Origin: an uncultured Clostridia bacterium
GTDB taxonomy: Bacteria; Bacillota; Clostridia; Oscillospirales; Ruminococcaceae
Assembly (NCBI GenBank): GCA_947627005.1
Contig: CANQUJ010000002.1
Span: 1 to 64,000 of the forward strand
Direction: 5' to 3'
Length of the DNA: 64,000 nt
Shown: positions 1 to 7,311 of the stretch, in pieces
Numbering within the stretch: position 1 is the first letter of the stretch
How the letters are laid out: every line of letters begins with the position of its first letter
Translations under genes and position numbers: made by a program
Notes under the pieces: model-generated
The model's input: the letters and a program-made list of their open reading frames with translations, nothing else
What the model was told of the DNA's origin: nothing
Databases searched by the model: none

Positions 1-180
1 TCCATGAAACATTATCCTCAAATATAGTATATCACATTTCGCATAAAAGTCAAGGCTTCGAGTTATACACGTTTCTATACAGTGCAGGACTTTGCACTTC
101 TGCTCAGTCCTGCATTAAATTCAGCGGCTTTAATCCCAGCCGCAGGGCTCGATACCCATTCAAGATATCTATAGTCAGAA

Positions 181-699
181 TCACTCCTGCTCCTGTACAG
201 TAATCTGCACAACGCTCTCGTCAGTGAGCGTAGCCGAACCGCCGGTAACTTTGCCATCAGCGTCAACAATCAAAGTAATAGACTTGATACTGTTACCGTC
301 TTTGCCAGGGGCTCCAGCAGCACCGTCTTTGCCAGCGACACCAGGAGCGCCGTCCTTACCATTGGTGCCATTAGTGCCGTCCTTGCCTTTCAACGAGGCA
401 AGCCACTCCTCTTCAGAGCCGACATCGGGGTTCTTCTCTTTGGCGATATCGTAAGCGCTCTTACCGTCTTGCCCATCTTTGCCGTCTTTACCGTCAGCAC
501 CGGGGGCTCCAGTGGCGGGTACTAATGACCACTTTCCGTCCAAACCTCTCTGCTTGACCATTCTGTATCCAGCATTATAAATAATCATTCCTGACCTCAC
601 ATCTGGTATTGCAGCGTCAATTTCCGCGTCGCTCTTTTGAATAAGCTCGTCGGAAACCAGCACCTCGTCATACCCATATATTTTCTTATATTCAGCCAT
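181..699 (-). CDS. Collagen-like phage structural protein
   Basis: The product has 172 residues. Residues 1-62 form a non-repetitive head; about 63-82 and 105-137 are Gly-X-Y triplet runs (for example GAPGADGKDGKDGQDGK), split by a short segment with EEEWLASLKG, a motif often seen beside collagen stretches in phage tail or fibre proteins. The last 35 residues look beta-rich. A triple-helical fibre or tail-appendage role is inferred from family knowledge. GGGAGG lies 7 bases before the ATG, so the start is firm. It is read away from the divergent + strand genes and belongs to the integrated element whose right end is at 2732. Which virion part it forms cannot be told from sequence. Confidence 0.75.
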   Translation of the reverse strand: MAEYKKIYGYDEVLVSDELIQKSDAEIDAAIPDVRSGMIIYNAGYRMVKQRGLDGKWSLVPATGAPGADGKDGKDGQDGKSAYDIAKEKNPDVGSEEEWLASLKGKDGTNGTNGKDGAPGVAGKDGAAGAPGKDGNSIKSITLIVDADGKVTGGSATLTDESVVQITVQEQE

Positions 700-737
700 T
701 TAATTGCCTCCCATTACAAATTCGCGTAGTGGGAGCT

Positions 738-1097
738 TTAGATATGCTCCCACTCGTTCATCATTTCTGTATAAAGCTCAGTGATATATGAATTGCCCTC
801 AAGCTCGTCGTGATATACAGAATACGCACTCGTTATGCGTTTCAGTTCCAGAGGCGTAAGTTCCTTGACGTTTTTCTTTTGAGTGTATGTACTCTCAATA
901 ATAAACGCTAAAGACTGCTTACTTGCATGCCCCTGCTTTTTTAACATGCTTAGAACGTCCGTTCTGAACTTGTCGTCTTCTTCATTCTGAGCTTGCAGCA
1001 TTTCCTCGATTCTGCTCAGTCGTTCATCAACGTCCTGAGCATTAGTTTCGCTTCTAACAAATCCGCCAGCCTTTTTACGGATATATTTCACAACCAT
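738..1097 (-). CDS. Hypothetical phage-region protein with coiled coil
   Basis: The product has 119 residues and I do not recognise it. Residues about 22-50 (DERLSRIEEMLQAQNEEDD) are highly charged and heptad-like, predicting a coiled coil; the C-terminal half is helical with a Tyr-rich patch. It lies upstream of the collagen-like gene on the same strand, so the two may be co-transcribed. No Shine-Dalgarno is visible before the ATG, and its start is one base away from the start of the divergent gene at 1099, so the true N-terminus may be lost or misplaced. Confidence 0.5.
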   Translation of the reverse strand: MVVKYIRKKAGGFVRSETNAQDVDERLSRIEEMLQAQNEEDDKFRTDVLSMLKKQGHASKQSLAFIIESTYTQKKNVKELTPLELKRITSAYSVYHDELEGNSYITELYTEMMNEWEHI

Positions 1098-1098
1098 A

Positions 1099-1326
1099 GT
1101 GACAACAGCACAAAAGGATACAATACAATTAGCCGACAGTGTGGGCGACGCTGTTACTTTATTAAGGCGAACCGTAAAGGACTCCGAAGCTCCTAAAGCA
1201 CTACGGTTACAGGCCGCCGAAGCACTATTACGTCATGCGCTGCGTTATACGGAAATGACAGATACCCTGCGCCGTGTCGCGGAGCTTGAAAAAAGACTTG
1301 ATGAGGCAGAGGCAAACAATGAATAG
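1099..1326 (+). CDS. Small helical protein of the phage region, possibly N-terminally truncated
   Basis: The product has 75 residues from a GTG codon. It is nearly all helical; residues 10-75 (LLRRTVKDSEAPKALRLQAA, then RVAELEKRLDEAE) resemble the helical C-terminal half of phage small-terminase-like proteins, which normally carry an N-terminal helix-turn-helix that is absent here. That resemblance is from memory and weak. There is no Shine-Dalgarno before the GTG, and the frame stays open leftwards only to a stop at 1036-1038 without a better start. It overlaps the next gene by 8 bases (ATGAATAG), as in a compact phage operon. Confidence 0.45.
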   Translation: MTTAQKDTIQLADSVGDAVTLLRRTVKDSEAPKALRLQAAEALLRHALRYTEMTDTLRRVAELEKRLDEAEANNE

Positions 1327-1585
1327 CCGTAAACTAAATGCATTATCAAAGAGGCTTGATGTCTTATGCGGTGAACCGCCGCCGACGTTTGAAGAGTTTG
1401 CTAAAAAGTGGAAAGAGATGGACGGACTGTCACGGTCGCTATATGAGTTATCATTAAGCAACCCAGAGCTAACAGGAAAACCAAAATACTATGATAAAAT
1501 ATCAGAATATCTGCGGCGGCTCGGTGTGAATCCCGAACCGATAGACACTAAAAGCCTAATAGAATCGCTTGAAAGCGACGATTGA
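1319..1585 (+). CDS. Small hypothetical phage-region protein
   Basis: The product has 88 residues starting MNSRKLNALSKRLDVL; its function is not recognised. The ATG overlaps the stop of the preceding gene and is preceded by GAGGCAGAGG, which supports this start over an ATG-like codon at 1274 inside the previous gene. The sequence is soluble, with a PPPTFEEFAKKWKEMDG segment and an acidic C-terminus. It is the second of four tightly spaced + strand genes (1099-2358) with mostly helical, charged products, a pattern usual for phage early or packaging-adjacent genes. Confidence 0.55.
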   Translation: MNSRKLNALSKRLDVLCGEPPPTFEEFAKKWKEMDGLSRSLYELSLSNPELTGKPKYYDKISEYLRRLGVNPEPIDTKSLIESLESDD

Positions 1586-1598
1586 GAGGTGATTAAAT

Positions 1599-2060
1599 AT
1601 GTTAAACGTTAAAGGCAAATTGAACAAACTTGAAAAACGGCTAAAGCCTAACAGTGACCCCGACGAATTTGCAGTCGTTAAAGAGTGGGTGAATCAAGGT
1701 TTGACTTTCGGTCAACTCACGCCCGAACAGCAAGAACTTTATATTAAATATCAGGGCTTTGACGTTACATATCTTTACGACTTGTTTGAAGTGGTGCCAG
1801 ATTTTTTGCTTGAATTAAAAGACCCACCGCCAAAGACAAAAGCCGAAGAGGAACGCCAATTCCGCGAACGGTGCCGAGAAATCCGCGAGATTATGCAAAG
1901 CGTTGAGGACGAATATAATTCCGGTGAAAAACAGCAAGAGCGCGAAGAAGAATATAGAAAAGTGCAGGAAATTGCCAGACAAAGACAAATGGCTTTTGAA
2001 CGCGGCGAAAGTATGGATAAATATCCGTTACCGTGGCAAGAGGGGGCAAAGAATGAATAA
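1599..2060 (+). CDS. Hypothetical phage-region coiled-coil protein
   Basis: The product has 153 residues with a clear ribosome binding site (GAGAGGTGATT) before the ATG. Residues 1-90 hold a short basic helix (KGKLNKLEKRLK) and a mixed segment; residues about 78-140 are an uninterrupted charged helix rich in Glu, Arg and Gln (ERQFRERCREIREIMQSVED), predicted to form a coiled coil. No enzyme motif is seen. It sits 13 bases after the previous gene and overlaps the next by 8 bases. Confidence 0.6.
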   Translation: MLNVKGKLNKLEKRLKPNSDPDEFAVVKEWVNQGLTFGQLTPEQQELYIKYQGFDVTYLYDLFEVVPDFLLELKDPPPKTKAEEERQFRERCREIREIMQSVEDEYNSGEKQQEREEEYRKVQEIARQRQMAFERGESMDKYPLPWQEGAKNE

Positions 2061-2358
2061 CAGATACCCAAGGCGAGGCAGACCGCCAAAAAGGCTTGAC
2101 TCCGAAGAATTGGCAGAACTTTACATTTACAATATGTCAATGGCAGAATTTACCCAAAAGAAGCGTCGCGAAATAACGGCGGAAATCAGTCGAAAAAACG
2201 CCGAAGTTGAAGAACAGCTAAAGCAGTTTTGTTTGAATTGTAAACAGTCTTGTTGCAAGAGCGGCGACTGTAAAGAACTGCGCGACGCTCGGAAACGATT
2301 AGAGGCAGAGAGCGGATTGAAAGACCTTTACGCTCGACTTCGACAACTTTATTATTGA
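2053..2358 (+). CDS. Small Cys-cluster hypothetical protein of the phage region
   Basis: The product has 101 residues from the ATG overlapping the preceding stop (ATGAATAA), with GAGGGGG as ribosome binding site. An N-terminal basic stretch (NNRYPRRGRPPKRL) contains RGRPPK, like an AT-hook core. Residues about 59-72 hold CLNCKQSCCKSGDC, a tight Cys cluster that could bind zinc or an Fe-S centre. DNA binding is an inference from these two features. It is the last gene of the four-gene run and is followed by a hairpin terminator at 2411. Confidence 0.6.
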   Translation: MNNRYPRRGRPPKRLDSEELAELYIYNMSMAEFTQKKRREITAEISRKNAEVEEQLKQFCLNCKQSCCKSGDCKELRDARKRLEAESGLKDLYARLRQLYY

Positions 2359-2410
2359 CATCATCTAAAGGTGAGAGCCATTTCATAAAATCTCCTAAAC
2401 AATGGAAAGA

Positions 2411-2437
2411 CCGTCGGCGATTTGTCGGCGGCTTTTT
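2411..2437 (+). terminator. Intrinsic terminator of the phage-region operon
   Basis: The six-base stem CCGTCG/CGGCGG (one G-T wobble) spans 2411-2416 and 2426-2431 with a nine-base loop. It is followed by C and five T. It lies 50 bases after the stop of the Cys-cluster gene. Confidence 0.6.
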
Positions 2438-2527
2438 CCGTGTTGACTGTCAAACCATAATGTGATATACTTATACAAGAATTTTCGGGAGTAAAAGCTA
2501 ATAGTCCAAAAAATTGTACTCATAAAA

Positions 2528-2656
2528 ACCACAACAAAACCACAACAGGCAGAAAAAAACAGGTAATTTTAAGTTGCAACAAGATACAACAGGTAATAAA
2601 AGGAAAATCCCGCAAACCCTTTTGTTATCGGCTTAAATGGCAACAAATTGCAACAA
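2528..2656 (+). repeat. Clustered short repeats, candidate integrase arm-binding sites
   Basis: ACCACAACA occurs twice 11 bases apart (2528 and 2539), AACAGGTAAT twice between them and 2600, and TTGCAACAA twice (2574 and 2648) with a near copy GGCAACAAA at 2639. The cluster ends 31 bases before the tRNA-derived core at 2688. Tyrosine integrases commonly bind short direct arm repeats beside the core, so this is a plausible attP arm. The binding role is inferred. Confidence 0.45.
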
Positions 2657-2687
2657 ATAAGAGTACAAAAAATCGGACTTCAGATAG

Positions 2688-2732
2688 TTGGTAAGGATGA
2701 GGTCCCCGGTCCGAATCCGGGTATCAGCTCCA
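2688..2732 (+). other. Attachment site: orphan 3' half of tRNA-Thr(GGT)
   Basis: These 45 bases match the tRNA-Thr pattern from the anticodon loop (TTGGTAA, anticodon GGT) through the 3' anticodon stem (GGATG), variable region, T arm (CCCGG TCCGAAT CCGGG) and acceptor strand TATCAGC, then T and CCA. The 5' half of a tRNA is absent upstream, so this cannot be a working gene. The T loop reads TCC where a functional tRNA has TTC, consistent with decay of an unused copy. It is read as the chromosomal att half left when an element integrated into the tRNA gene; the intact copy should lie to the left of the window. Confidence 0.85.
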
Positions 2733-2733
2733 C

Positions 2734-2765
2734 AGCTCCCGAGTTCTCGGGGGCTTAATTTTTTC
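2734..2765 (+). terminator. Terminator originally belonging to the tRNA-Thr gene
   Basis: The nine-base stem AGCTCCCGA/TCGGGGGCT (2734-2742 and 2747-2755, one wobble) has a GTTC loop and is followed by TAATTTTTT. It begins one base after the CCA of the tRNA fragment, the usual place for a tRNA terminator, which supports reading the fragment as the chromosomal side of the junction. Confidence 0.75.
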
Positions 2766-2780
2766 TGTTTTTGAGGTTAA

Positions 2781-3476
2781 ATGATGAAAAATCAAGAATA
2801 TATCGAGCTTAAGCGGTGGTATGAGGAAACCGCCGACGAGCCGCTTGAAGAGATGGGCGCGTTTTTCGGCCGAAGAATTTCGGGCTACGACGAGCATATG
2901 AGCCCTTGGAGCGAGCACTACAAGCGAGTCGCCGAGCTTATACCGGAGGGCGCTAAGAATCTTTTAGACCTCGGCTGCGGAACCGGCCTTGAGCTTAAAG
3001 GCATCTTCGCGCGGCTGCCGGATATAGCCGTCACCGGGATCGACCTTTCGGAGAGCATGACCGCCGAGCTTTTGAAAAAATACGCAGGAAGAAATGTCGA
3101 AATAATTCTTGACGACTATTTTATTCACGATTTCGGAGAGAATCGCTTCGACGCGGCGATATCGGTAGAATCGCTTCACCATTTTACGCAGGAGAAGAAG
3201 GTCGGCCTGTTTAAAAACCTTTGCCGCTCGCTTAAGCCGGGCGGAATTTACATCGAATGTGACTATATCGCAAGCTGCCCGGAGATCGAAGAGCTCGCTT
3301 TTTCGGAGTGTATGCGCCGCCGCAAGCGTGACAATATCCCCGATGGGGAGTATATCCACTTCGACACCCCGCTTACCTTGGAGCACGAGCTTGAAGCGAT
3401 GCTCTCGGGCGGGTTTGAGAGCGCCGAGCTTGTCGAAAACATCAACGGCACGCCTATAATCATAGCGAAAAAATAG
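2781..3476 (+). CDS. Class I SAM-dependent methyltransferase
   Basis: The product has 231 residues. The Rossmann-like methyltransferase fold is shown by motif I LLDLGCGTGLE (about 61-71), the acidic end of strand 2 at GIDLSESM, DAAISVESLHHF (motif IV region) and LKPGGIYIE. The substrate cannot be deduced; the YbiN/UbiE-like small-molecule class is likely. GAGG lies 7 bases before the ATG. It begins 48 bases after the att site, so it is the first ordinary chromosomal gene, and it is followed after 10 bases by the P-loop gene, probably in one operon. Confidence 0.8.
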   Translation: MMKNQEYIELKRWYEETADEPLEEMGAFFGRRISGYDEHMSPWSEHYKRVAELIPEGAKNLLDLGCGTGLELKGIFARLPDIAVTGIDLSESMTAELLKKYAGRNVEIILDDYFIHDFGENRFDAAISVESLHHFTQEKKVGLFKNLCRSLKPGGIYIECDYIASCPEIEELAFSECMRRRKRDNIPDGEYIHFDTPLTLEHELEAMLSGGFESAELVENINGTPIIIAKK

Positions 3477-3486
3477 GGGAGGCAGT

Positions 3487-4002
3487 ATGAAAATATCGGT
3501 AATGGGATACAGCGGCTCGGGGAAGTCGACGCTGGCAAAAGCTTTGGGCAAAAAATACGGCGCCGAAGTTTTGCACTTCGACGCTATCCACTGGCTTCCG
3601 AACTGGACGATGAACACCCCCGAGGAGAAGCTTCGGCTGACCGAAGAATTTCTTGACGGCCACGATTCTTGGATCATCGACGGAAACTATTCAAAGCTTT
3701 TCTTCGAGCGCCGCCTCGAAGAGTCGGACAAAATAATCCTTCTGCTCTTCAACCGCTTTTCCTGCCTTATAAGGGTCATAAAGCGATATTTGGCCTTTAA
3801 GGGCAAAACCCGCCCGGATATGGGCGCGGGCTGCGAAGAAAAAATTGATTGGCAGTTTATAAAATGGGTCCTTTGGGAGGGCAGGTCTAAGCAAGCCCGG
3901 CAGCGCTATAAAGACGTCGCGAAAAGATACCCCGAGAAGGTGACTATCGTCAAAAACCAGCGGCAGTTAGACGATTTTTCAAAGAAAATCGGCTTAATAT
4001 AA
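3487..4002 (+). CDS. P-loop NTPase, FlaR / adenylate-kinase-like topology modulation protein
   Basis: The product has 171 residues. The Walker A motif GYSGSGKST is at 7-15; the following HFDAIHWLPNW and WIIDGNYS segments are typical of the FlaR-like (DNA topology modulation) kinase family, which is related to shikimate and adenylate kinases. The real substrate of this family is not established. A ribosome binding site GGGGAGG lies just upstream and the gene trails the methyltransferase by 10 bases. A hairpin at 4003 ends the unit. Confidence 0.75.
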   Translation: MKISVMGYSGSGKSTLAKALGKKYGAEVLHFDAIHWLPNWTMNTPEEKLRLTEEFLDGHDSWIIDGNYSKLFFERRLEESDKIILLLFNRFSCLIRVIKRYLAFKGKTRPDMGAGCEEKIDWQFIKWVLWEGRSKQARQRYKDVAKRYPEKVTIVKNQRQLDDFSKKIGLI

Positions 4003-4034
4003 CGGCAGACCGAAAAGTCTGCCGCGTTTATATT
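4003..4034 (+). terminator. Terminator between convergent genes
   Basis: The eight-base stem CGGCAGAC/GTCTGCCG (4003-4010 and 4017-4024) has a six-base loop and is followed by a T-rich run. It closes the P-loop gene transcript; on the other strand it lies just past the stop of the XRE gene but has a poorer U tract. Confidence 0.6.
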
Positions 4035-4035
4035 T

Positions 4036-4620
4036 TTATGAAAAATTCGAGAACAGCCAGAACATTCCGCCGCAGACCGCCAAGGCGATAAGCGCGGCGC
4101 ATATCGCCAAAAGGAGCTTTTGATAGGGCCGCTTGCCCTCTTCGCGAGCCTTTTCAATCTCCGTAAGGCTCTTGCCGTCCATAAACGCAGAAATCTCTTT
4201 ATAGGTTTGAATATCGTATTTTTTCTTGTATTTTTCGATTTTTATCGCGACAAAAAGCCCCGCAGCGAAGATTACGAGATAAACCGCCAAGCCCCACCGG
4301 CCCAAAAACCGCGCGAGGGGGATCGGAGTTATGACTATAAGCAGCATAAGCCCCGCCAAAATAAAGCTGTCGCGAGTGAATTTCGCATACTCCTGACCGT
4401 CGATCTGTTTTTTCATTTCGTTTAAGTCTCCTTTGATCAAAACGTCAAGGGACACCTTAAAGGTTTCGCTCAACAAAAGCAGGCTGTTTATGTCGGGATA
4501 GGTCTTTCCGTTCTCCCAGTTCGAGACGGTCTGCCGCGAGACGAAAACCTTTTCGGCCAGATCGTCTTGAGACATTCCGCTCTCCGCCCTAAGCTTTTTA
4601 ATGCGATTTCCGACTTCCAT
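4036..4620 (-). CDS. XRE-family transcriptional regulator with membrane-spanning C-terminus
   Basis: The product has 194 residues. Residues 5-60 form a Cro/C1-type helix-turn-helix (MSQDDLAEKVFVSRQTVSNW, then ENGKTYPD). After a linker come hydrophobic segments at about 86-104, 109-127 and 168-190, so the protein is probably anchored in the membrane with its DNA-binding domain in the cytoplasm. AAGGAGG precedes the ATG. It stands alone between two convergent arrangements. Its target and signal are unknown; membrane XRE proteins of this shape are common in Clostridia. Confidence 0.8.
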   Translation of the reverse strand: MEVGNRIKKLRAESGMSQDDLAEKVFVSRQTVSNWENGKTYPDINSLLLLSETFKVSLDVLIKGDLNEMKKQIDGQEYAKFTRDSFILAGLMLLIVITPIPLARFLGRWGLAVYLVIFAAGLFVAIKIEKYKKKYDIQTYKEISAFMDGKSLTEIEKAREEGKRPYQKLLLAICAALIALAVCGGMFWLFSNFS

Positions 4621-4675
4621 ATTCAGCGCCTCCTTGCAGCTTTGATTTTATACGAGACTGCAAAATTTGTAAATC

Positions 4676-4719
4676 AAAAGCCTTTTACATCGCCGGAATT
4701 TCGGGCGTAAAAGGCTTTT
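4676..4719 (-). terminator. Terminator after the gyrI-like gene
   Basis: A perfect 13-base stem AAAAGCCTTTTAC/GTAAAAGGCTTTT (4676-4688 and 4707-4719) lies 7 bases past the minus-strand stop and continues into TTTTGATTT on that strand. It would end the acn-traX-icd-gyrI transcript. Confidence 0.7.
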
Positions 4720-4725
4720 GACGTT

Positions 4726-5355
4726 TTATTTTATAGGGTGTCTGACGACGGTTCTAAGCTTTTCGGGCGCGCATTTGCGCGGGTCGCCGAGATATATTTC
4801 GTGGTGAAGCCTTTTTTCTCCTATGTCGAGCGAATACCCCTGCGACGTCATAAATTCGTGCATAAGCGCCACGGTCTTCGGCTCGTCGTCGTAGCTTCCG
4901 ATGTGCATACACTGAACGCAAAGCCCCTCGTCGACTGTCAAATACTCGACTTTTGAAAAGTCCGCTTTTTTCTTTTTCTCTGCCTCGTCGATCGCCCAAT
5001 CAAATTCTGCCCTTGTAACAAAATCCGGCAGGCGTATCGCCGAGATAAATTCAAGGTCTTCCTTTCGAGAATAGTCGATTCCCTGCGAAATGCCCTCCTG
5101 CTTCCAAAAGCCCTCAAGCGGCGGCACGACGTAGTCGAAATAGCCCTCGATTCGGTGGTCGCCCATCTTGCTCATTTTAATTGTGAACGCAACGCCGTAT
5201 AAAAGCCCTATCGACTGTTTATATTTGCCGTTTTCGGCGTTAGGGTCGCCTTTGCCGCGAACAGCGATATAATTCATCTTAGGGACAAGAATTATAGTCG
5301 GCGTGTTCTTCGGCATATAAAATTCTTTGTATTCCTTTTTAAAGTCAAACGCCAC
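4726..5355 (-). CDS. GyrI-like small-molecule-binding domain protein
   Basis: The product has 209 residues from a GTG codon. The sequence fits stand-alone GyrI-like (SHV-type) proteins, recognised by the N-terminal FDFKKEYKEFY-MPK segment, the MNYIAVRGKGDPN strand and the C-terminal LHHEIYLGDPRK. Members bind or hydrolyse small cyclic compounds or simply act as ligand-binding domains; no activity can be assigned here. GAGGTAA, which overlaps the icd stop codon, serves as ribosome binding site, so translation is probably coupled to icd. It is the last gene of the acn operon. Confidence 0.75.
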   Translation of the reverse strand: MAFDFKKEYKEFYMPKNTPTIILVPKMNYIAVRGKGDPNAENGKYKQSIGLLYGVAFTIKMSKMGDHRIEGYFDYVVPPLEGFWKQEGISQGIDYSRKEDLEFISAIRLPDFVTRAEFDWAIDEAEKKKKADFSKVEYLTVDEGLCVQCMHIGSYDDEPKTVALMHEFMTSQGYSLDIGEKRLHHEIYLGDPRKCAPEKLRTVVRHPIK

Positions 5356-5361
5356 GGCTTT

Positions 5362-6576
5362 TTACCTCATCAGCCTGTCGAGCCGCTCGGCAATCGCCGC
5401 CAAAAATTCCTCGCTGTAAACGGATTTTTTATTCTCAAGCTTCGAGAGCGCGGCCATGTCGCCGGTCATGATTCCGTCTTCAATGGTTTGGATAGAAGCC
5501 TTTTCAAGATTGTCGGCATATCTCATAAGCTCGGGAATGTTGTCGAGCTCGCCGCGCTTTCTAAGGGCGCCGCTCCATGCAAAAATAGTCGCTATCGGGT
5601 TGGTAGAGGTCTTCTCGCCCTTAAGCCACTTATAGTAGTGCCGGGTGACGGTCCCGTGGGCGGCCTCGTATTCATAGTTTCCGTCAGGCGAGACAAGAAC
5701 CGAGGTCATCAGCCCGAGCGAGCCGTAAGCGGTCGCGAGCATATCGCTCATAACGTCGCCGTCGTAGTTCTTGCAGGCCCAGATGAACCCGCCCTCGCTC
5801 TTTATAACCCTCGCCACGGCGTCGTCGATGAGGGTATAGAAATACTCGATTCCCGCCTCGGCGAATTTTTCTTTATATTCCGCCTCGAAAATTTCCGCGA
5901 AGATGTCCTTGAAGCGGTGGTCATAGGTCTTCGAGATGGTGTCCTTCGCGGCGAACCAGAGCGACTGCTTGGCGTCGAGGGCGAAGTTGAAGCAAGAGCG
6001 CGCAAAGCTCGCGATAGAATTGTCGAGGTTGTGTACGCCCTGAACTATTCCCGCGCTGTTCTTGAAGTCGTGGATAAGCGCCCTTGTCTCGTTGCCGTCC
6101 CTGTCGGTGACGACGAGCTCGGCCTTTGCGCCCTCGGGCACTTTAAGCTCGGTGTTCTTATAGATGTCGCCGTAGGCGTGACGGGCGATGGTTATCGGCT
6201 TTGTCCAAGTCGGAATAAACGGCGTGATACCCTTGACGATTATCGGCTTGCGGAAAACGGTGCCGTCCAAAATCGCCCTGATGGTGCCGTTGGGCGACTT
6301 CCACATCTCCTTAAGCTTATACTCCTCGACTCGCTGGGCATTCGGTGTGATGGTCGCGCACTTAACCGCGACGCCGTATTTTTTTGTCGCCTCGGCGGAG
6401 TCGACGGTGACTTGGTCGTCGGTCTCGTTTCTATGAACCAGCCCGAGGTCGTAATACTCGGTTTTAAGGTCGACGTAAGGCTCGATTAGCTGCTCCTTTA
6501 TCATCTTCCATAAAACTCTTGTCATCTCGTCGCCGTCCATCTCAACGAGCGGGGTTTTCATAATGATTTTAGACAT
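5362..6576 (-). CDS. icd: NADP-dependent isocitrate dehydrogenase
   Basis: The product has 404 residues and converts isocitrate to 2-oxoglutarate and CO2 with NADP+. The sequence belongs to the eukaryote-like homodimeric IDH subfamily (about 400 residues): [13 protein letters not shown] at the start, [16 protein letters not shown] carrying substrate-binding Ser, Asn and Arg, then YDGDVMSD with a metal-binding Asp and [11 protein letters not shown] for NADP contact. The codon three residues upstream is also ATG, but GAAAGG sits directly against it, so the internal ATG at 6576 is preferred. It shares an operon with aconitase, giving consecutive steps. Confidence 0.93.
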   Translation of the reverse strand: MSKIIMKTPLVEMDGDEMTRVLWKMIKEQLIEPYVDLKTEYYDLGLVHRNETDDQVTVDSAEATKKYGVAVKCATITPNAQRVEEYKLKEMWKSPNGTIRAILDGTVFRKPIIVKGITPFIPTWTKPITIARHAYGDIYKNTELKVPEGAKAELVVTDRDGNETRALIHDFKNSAGIVQGVHNLDNSIASFARSCFNFALDAKQSLWFAAKDTISKTYDHRFKDIFAEIFEAEYKEKFAEAGIEYFYTLIDDAVARVIKSEGGFIWACKNYDGDVMSDMLATAYGSLGLMTSVLVSPDGNYEYEAAHGTVTRHYYKWLKGEKTSTNPIATIFAWSGALRKRGELDNIPELMRYADNLEKASIQTIEDGIMTGDMAALSKLENKKSVYSEEFLAAIAERLDRLMR

Positions 6577-6589
6577 TTTTATCATCCTT

Positions 6590-7291
6590 TCAAACGATTA
6601 GGTTAATAATACCGAGAATAAGCAGATGCGCGGGGTAATATATGTAGAAAAACCATTTGTGAAACGGTTTTTTCGAGCCCGATTCGCCGTTATACAGAAA
6701 GTATATGATTATCGGGGCGAACACAACGCCGATCTGGAACCACTGCGAAAATACCGACGACAGCGCGACAAGAAAGCTCCATATCTCAAAGGCGATAAAG
6801 CGTTTTTTCTTGCTGTCCTTGAATGCGTGAAGCAAAAGGCACGCCCCGATTGGGAATACAAACCAGTCGCCGATGCAGGATATAACGCACAAAGCGGCGA
6901 TTATCAGCACCTTCGCCCACTTTTTGAGCCCGCAGTCATAAACCCTCAATGCAATAAGCGCCATAAGCAGCGTGAAGATCATGCTCTGATTGTATCGGAA
7001 TACAAGCCCGCCGTCCGAGAACCAAATAATCGGCAGCGTCCCGTGCTGAGCCAGCGAATAGGCGGGCCATGATATCAGCGCGAAAATCGCAAGACGCTCG
7101 GTATATTTTTTAACGTCGCGGGTGTGCTCATAGCCCTCGGCGACAAAGAACGCCATTATCGGCGCGGTAAGCCGCCCGAAGAGGTGCATAATTCCGCCGA
7201 TAAGCGGGTTAAAACCGTCGACAAAAAGCCACGCGATATGGTCGAGCGTCATGCAGACGACGGCAAAATATTTAAGCTGATTTCTGTTCAT
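6590..7291 (-). CDS. TraX-family membrane protein
   Basis: The product has 233 residues with about seven hydrophobic segments. The opening [21 protein letters not shown], then [17 protein letters not shown] and a C-terminal FYPAH-like [15 protein letters not shown] are typical of the TraX family, relatives of membrane acyltransferases. E. coli TraX acetylates F pilin; chromosomal homologues in Clostridia probably acylate a surface component, an inference. The start is the ATG preceded by AAGGAG at about 11 bases; an ATG 8 codons earlier lies inside the acn end. Its position between acn and icd is unusual, since it has no known link to the TCA cycle. Confidence 0.85.
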   Translation of the reverse strand: MNRNQLKYFAVVCMTLDHIAWLFVDGFNPLIGGIMHLFGRLTAPIMAFFVAEGYEHTRDVKKYTERLAIFALISWPAYSLAQHGTLPIIWFSDGGLVFRYNQSMIFTLLMALIALRVYDCGLKKWAKVLIIAALCVISCIGDWFVFPIGACLLLHAFKDSKKKRFIAFEIWSFLVALSSVFSQWFQIGVVFAPIIIYFLYNGESGSKKPFHKWFFYIYYPAHLLILGIINLIV

Positions 7292-7311
7292 AGATGATGC
7301 TCTCCTTTTTT

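Noticed and set aside
83..114. Nine-base inverted repeat TGCAGGACT/AGTCCTGCA
   Set aside because: It has no T-run on either strand, so it is not a convincing terminator; no other role could be supported.
75..269. Minus-strand frame of 64 codons downstream of the collagen-like gene
   Set aside because: It begins inside the collagen-like gene in another frame, lacks a ribosome binding site and has no recognised domain. The rest of 1-180 shows no clear gene.
5488..6489. Long + strand open frame opposite icd
   Set aside because: icd is unmistakable on the other strand; the open antisense frame results from codon bias, with no ribosome binding site or recognisable domain.
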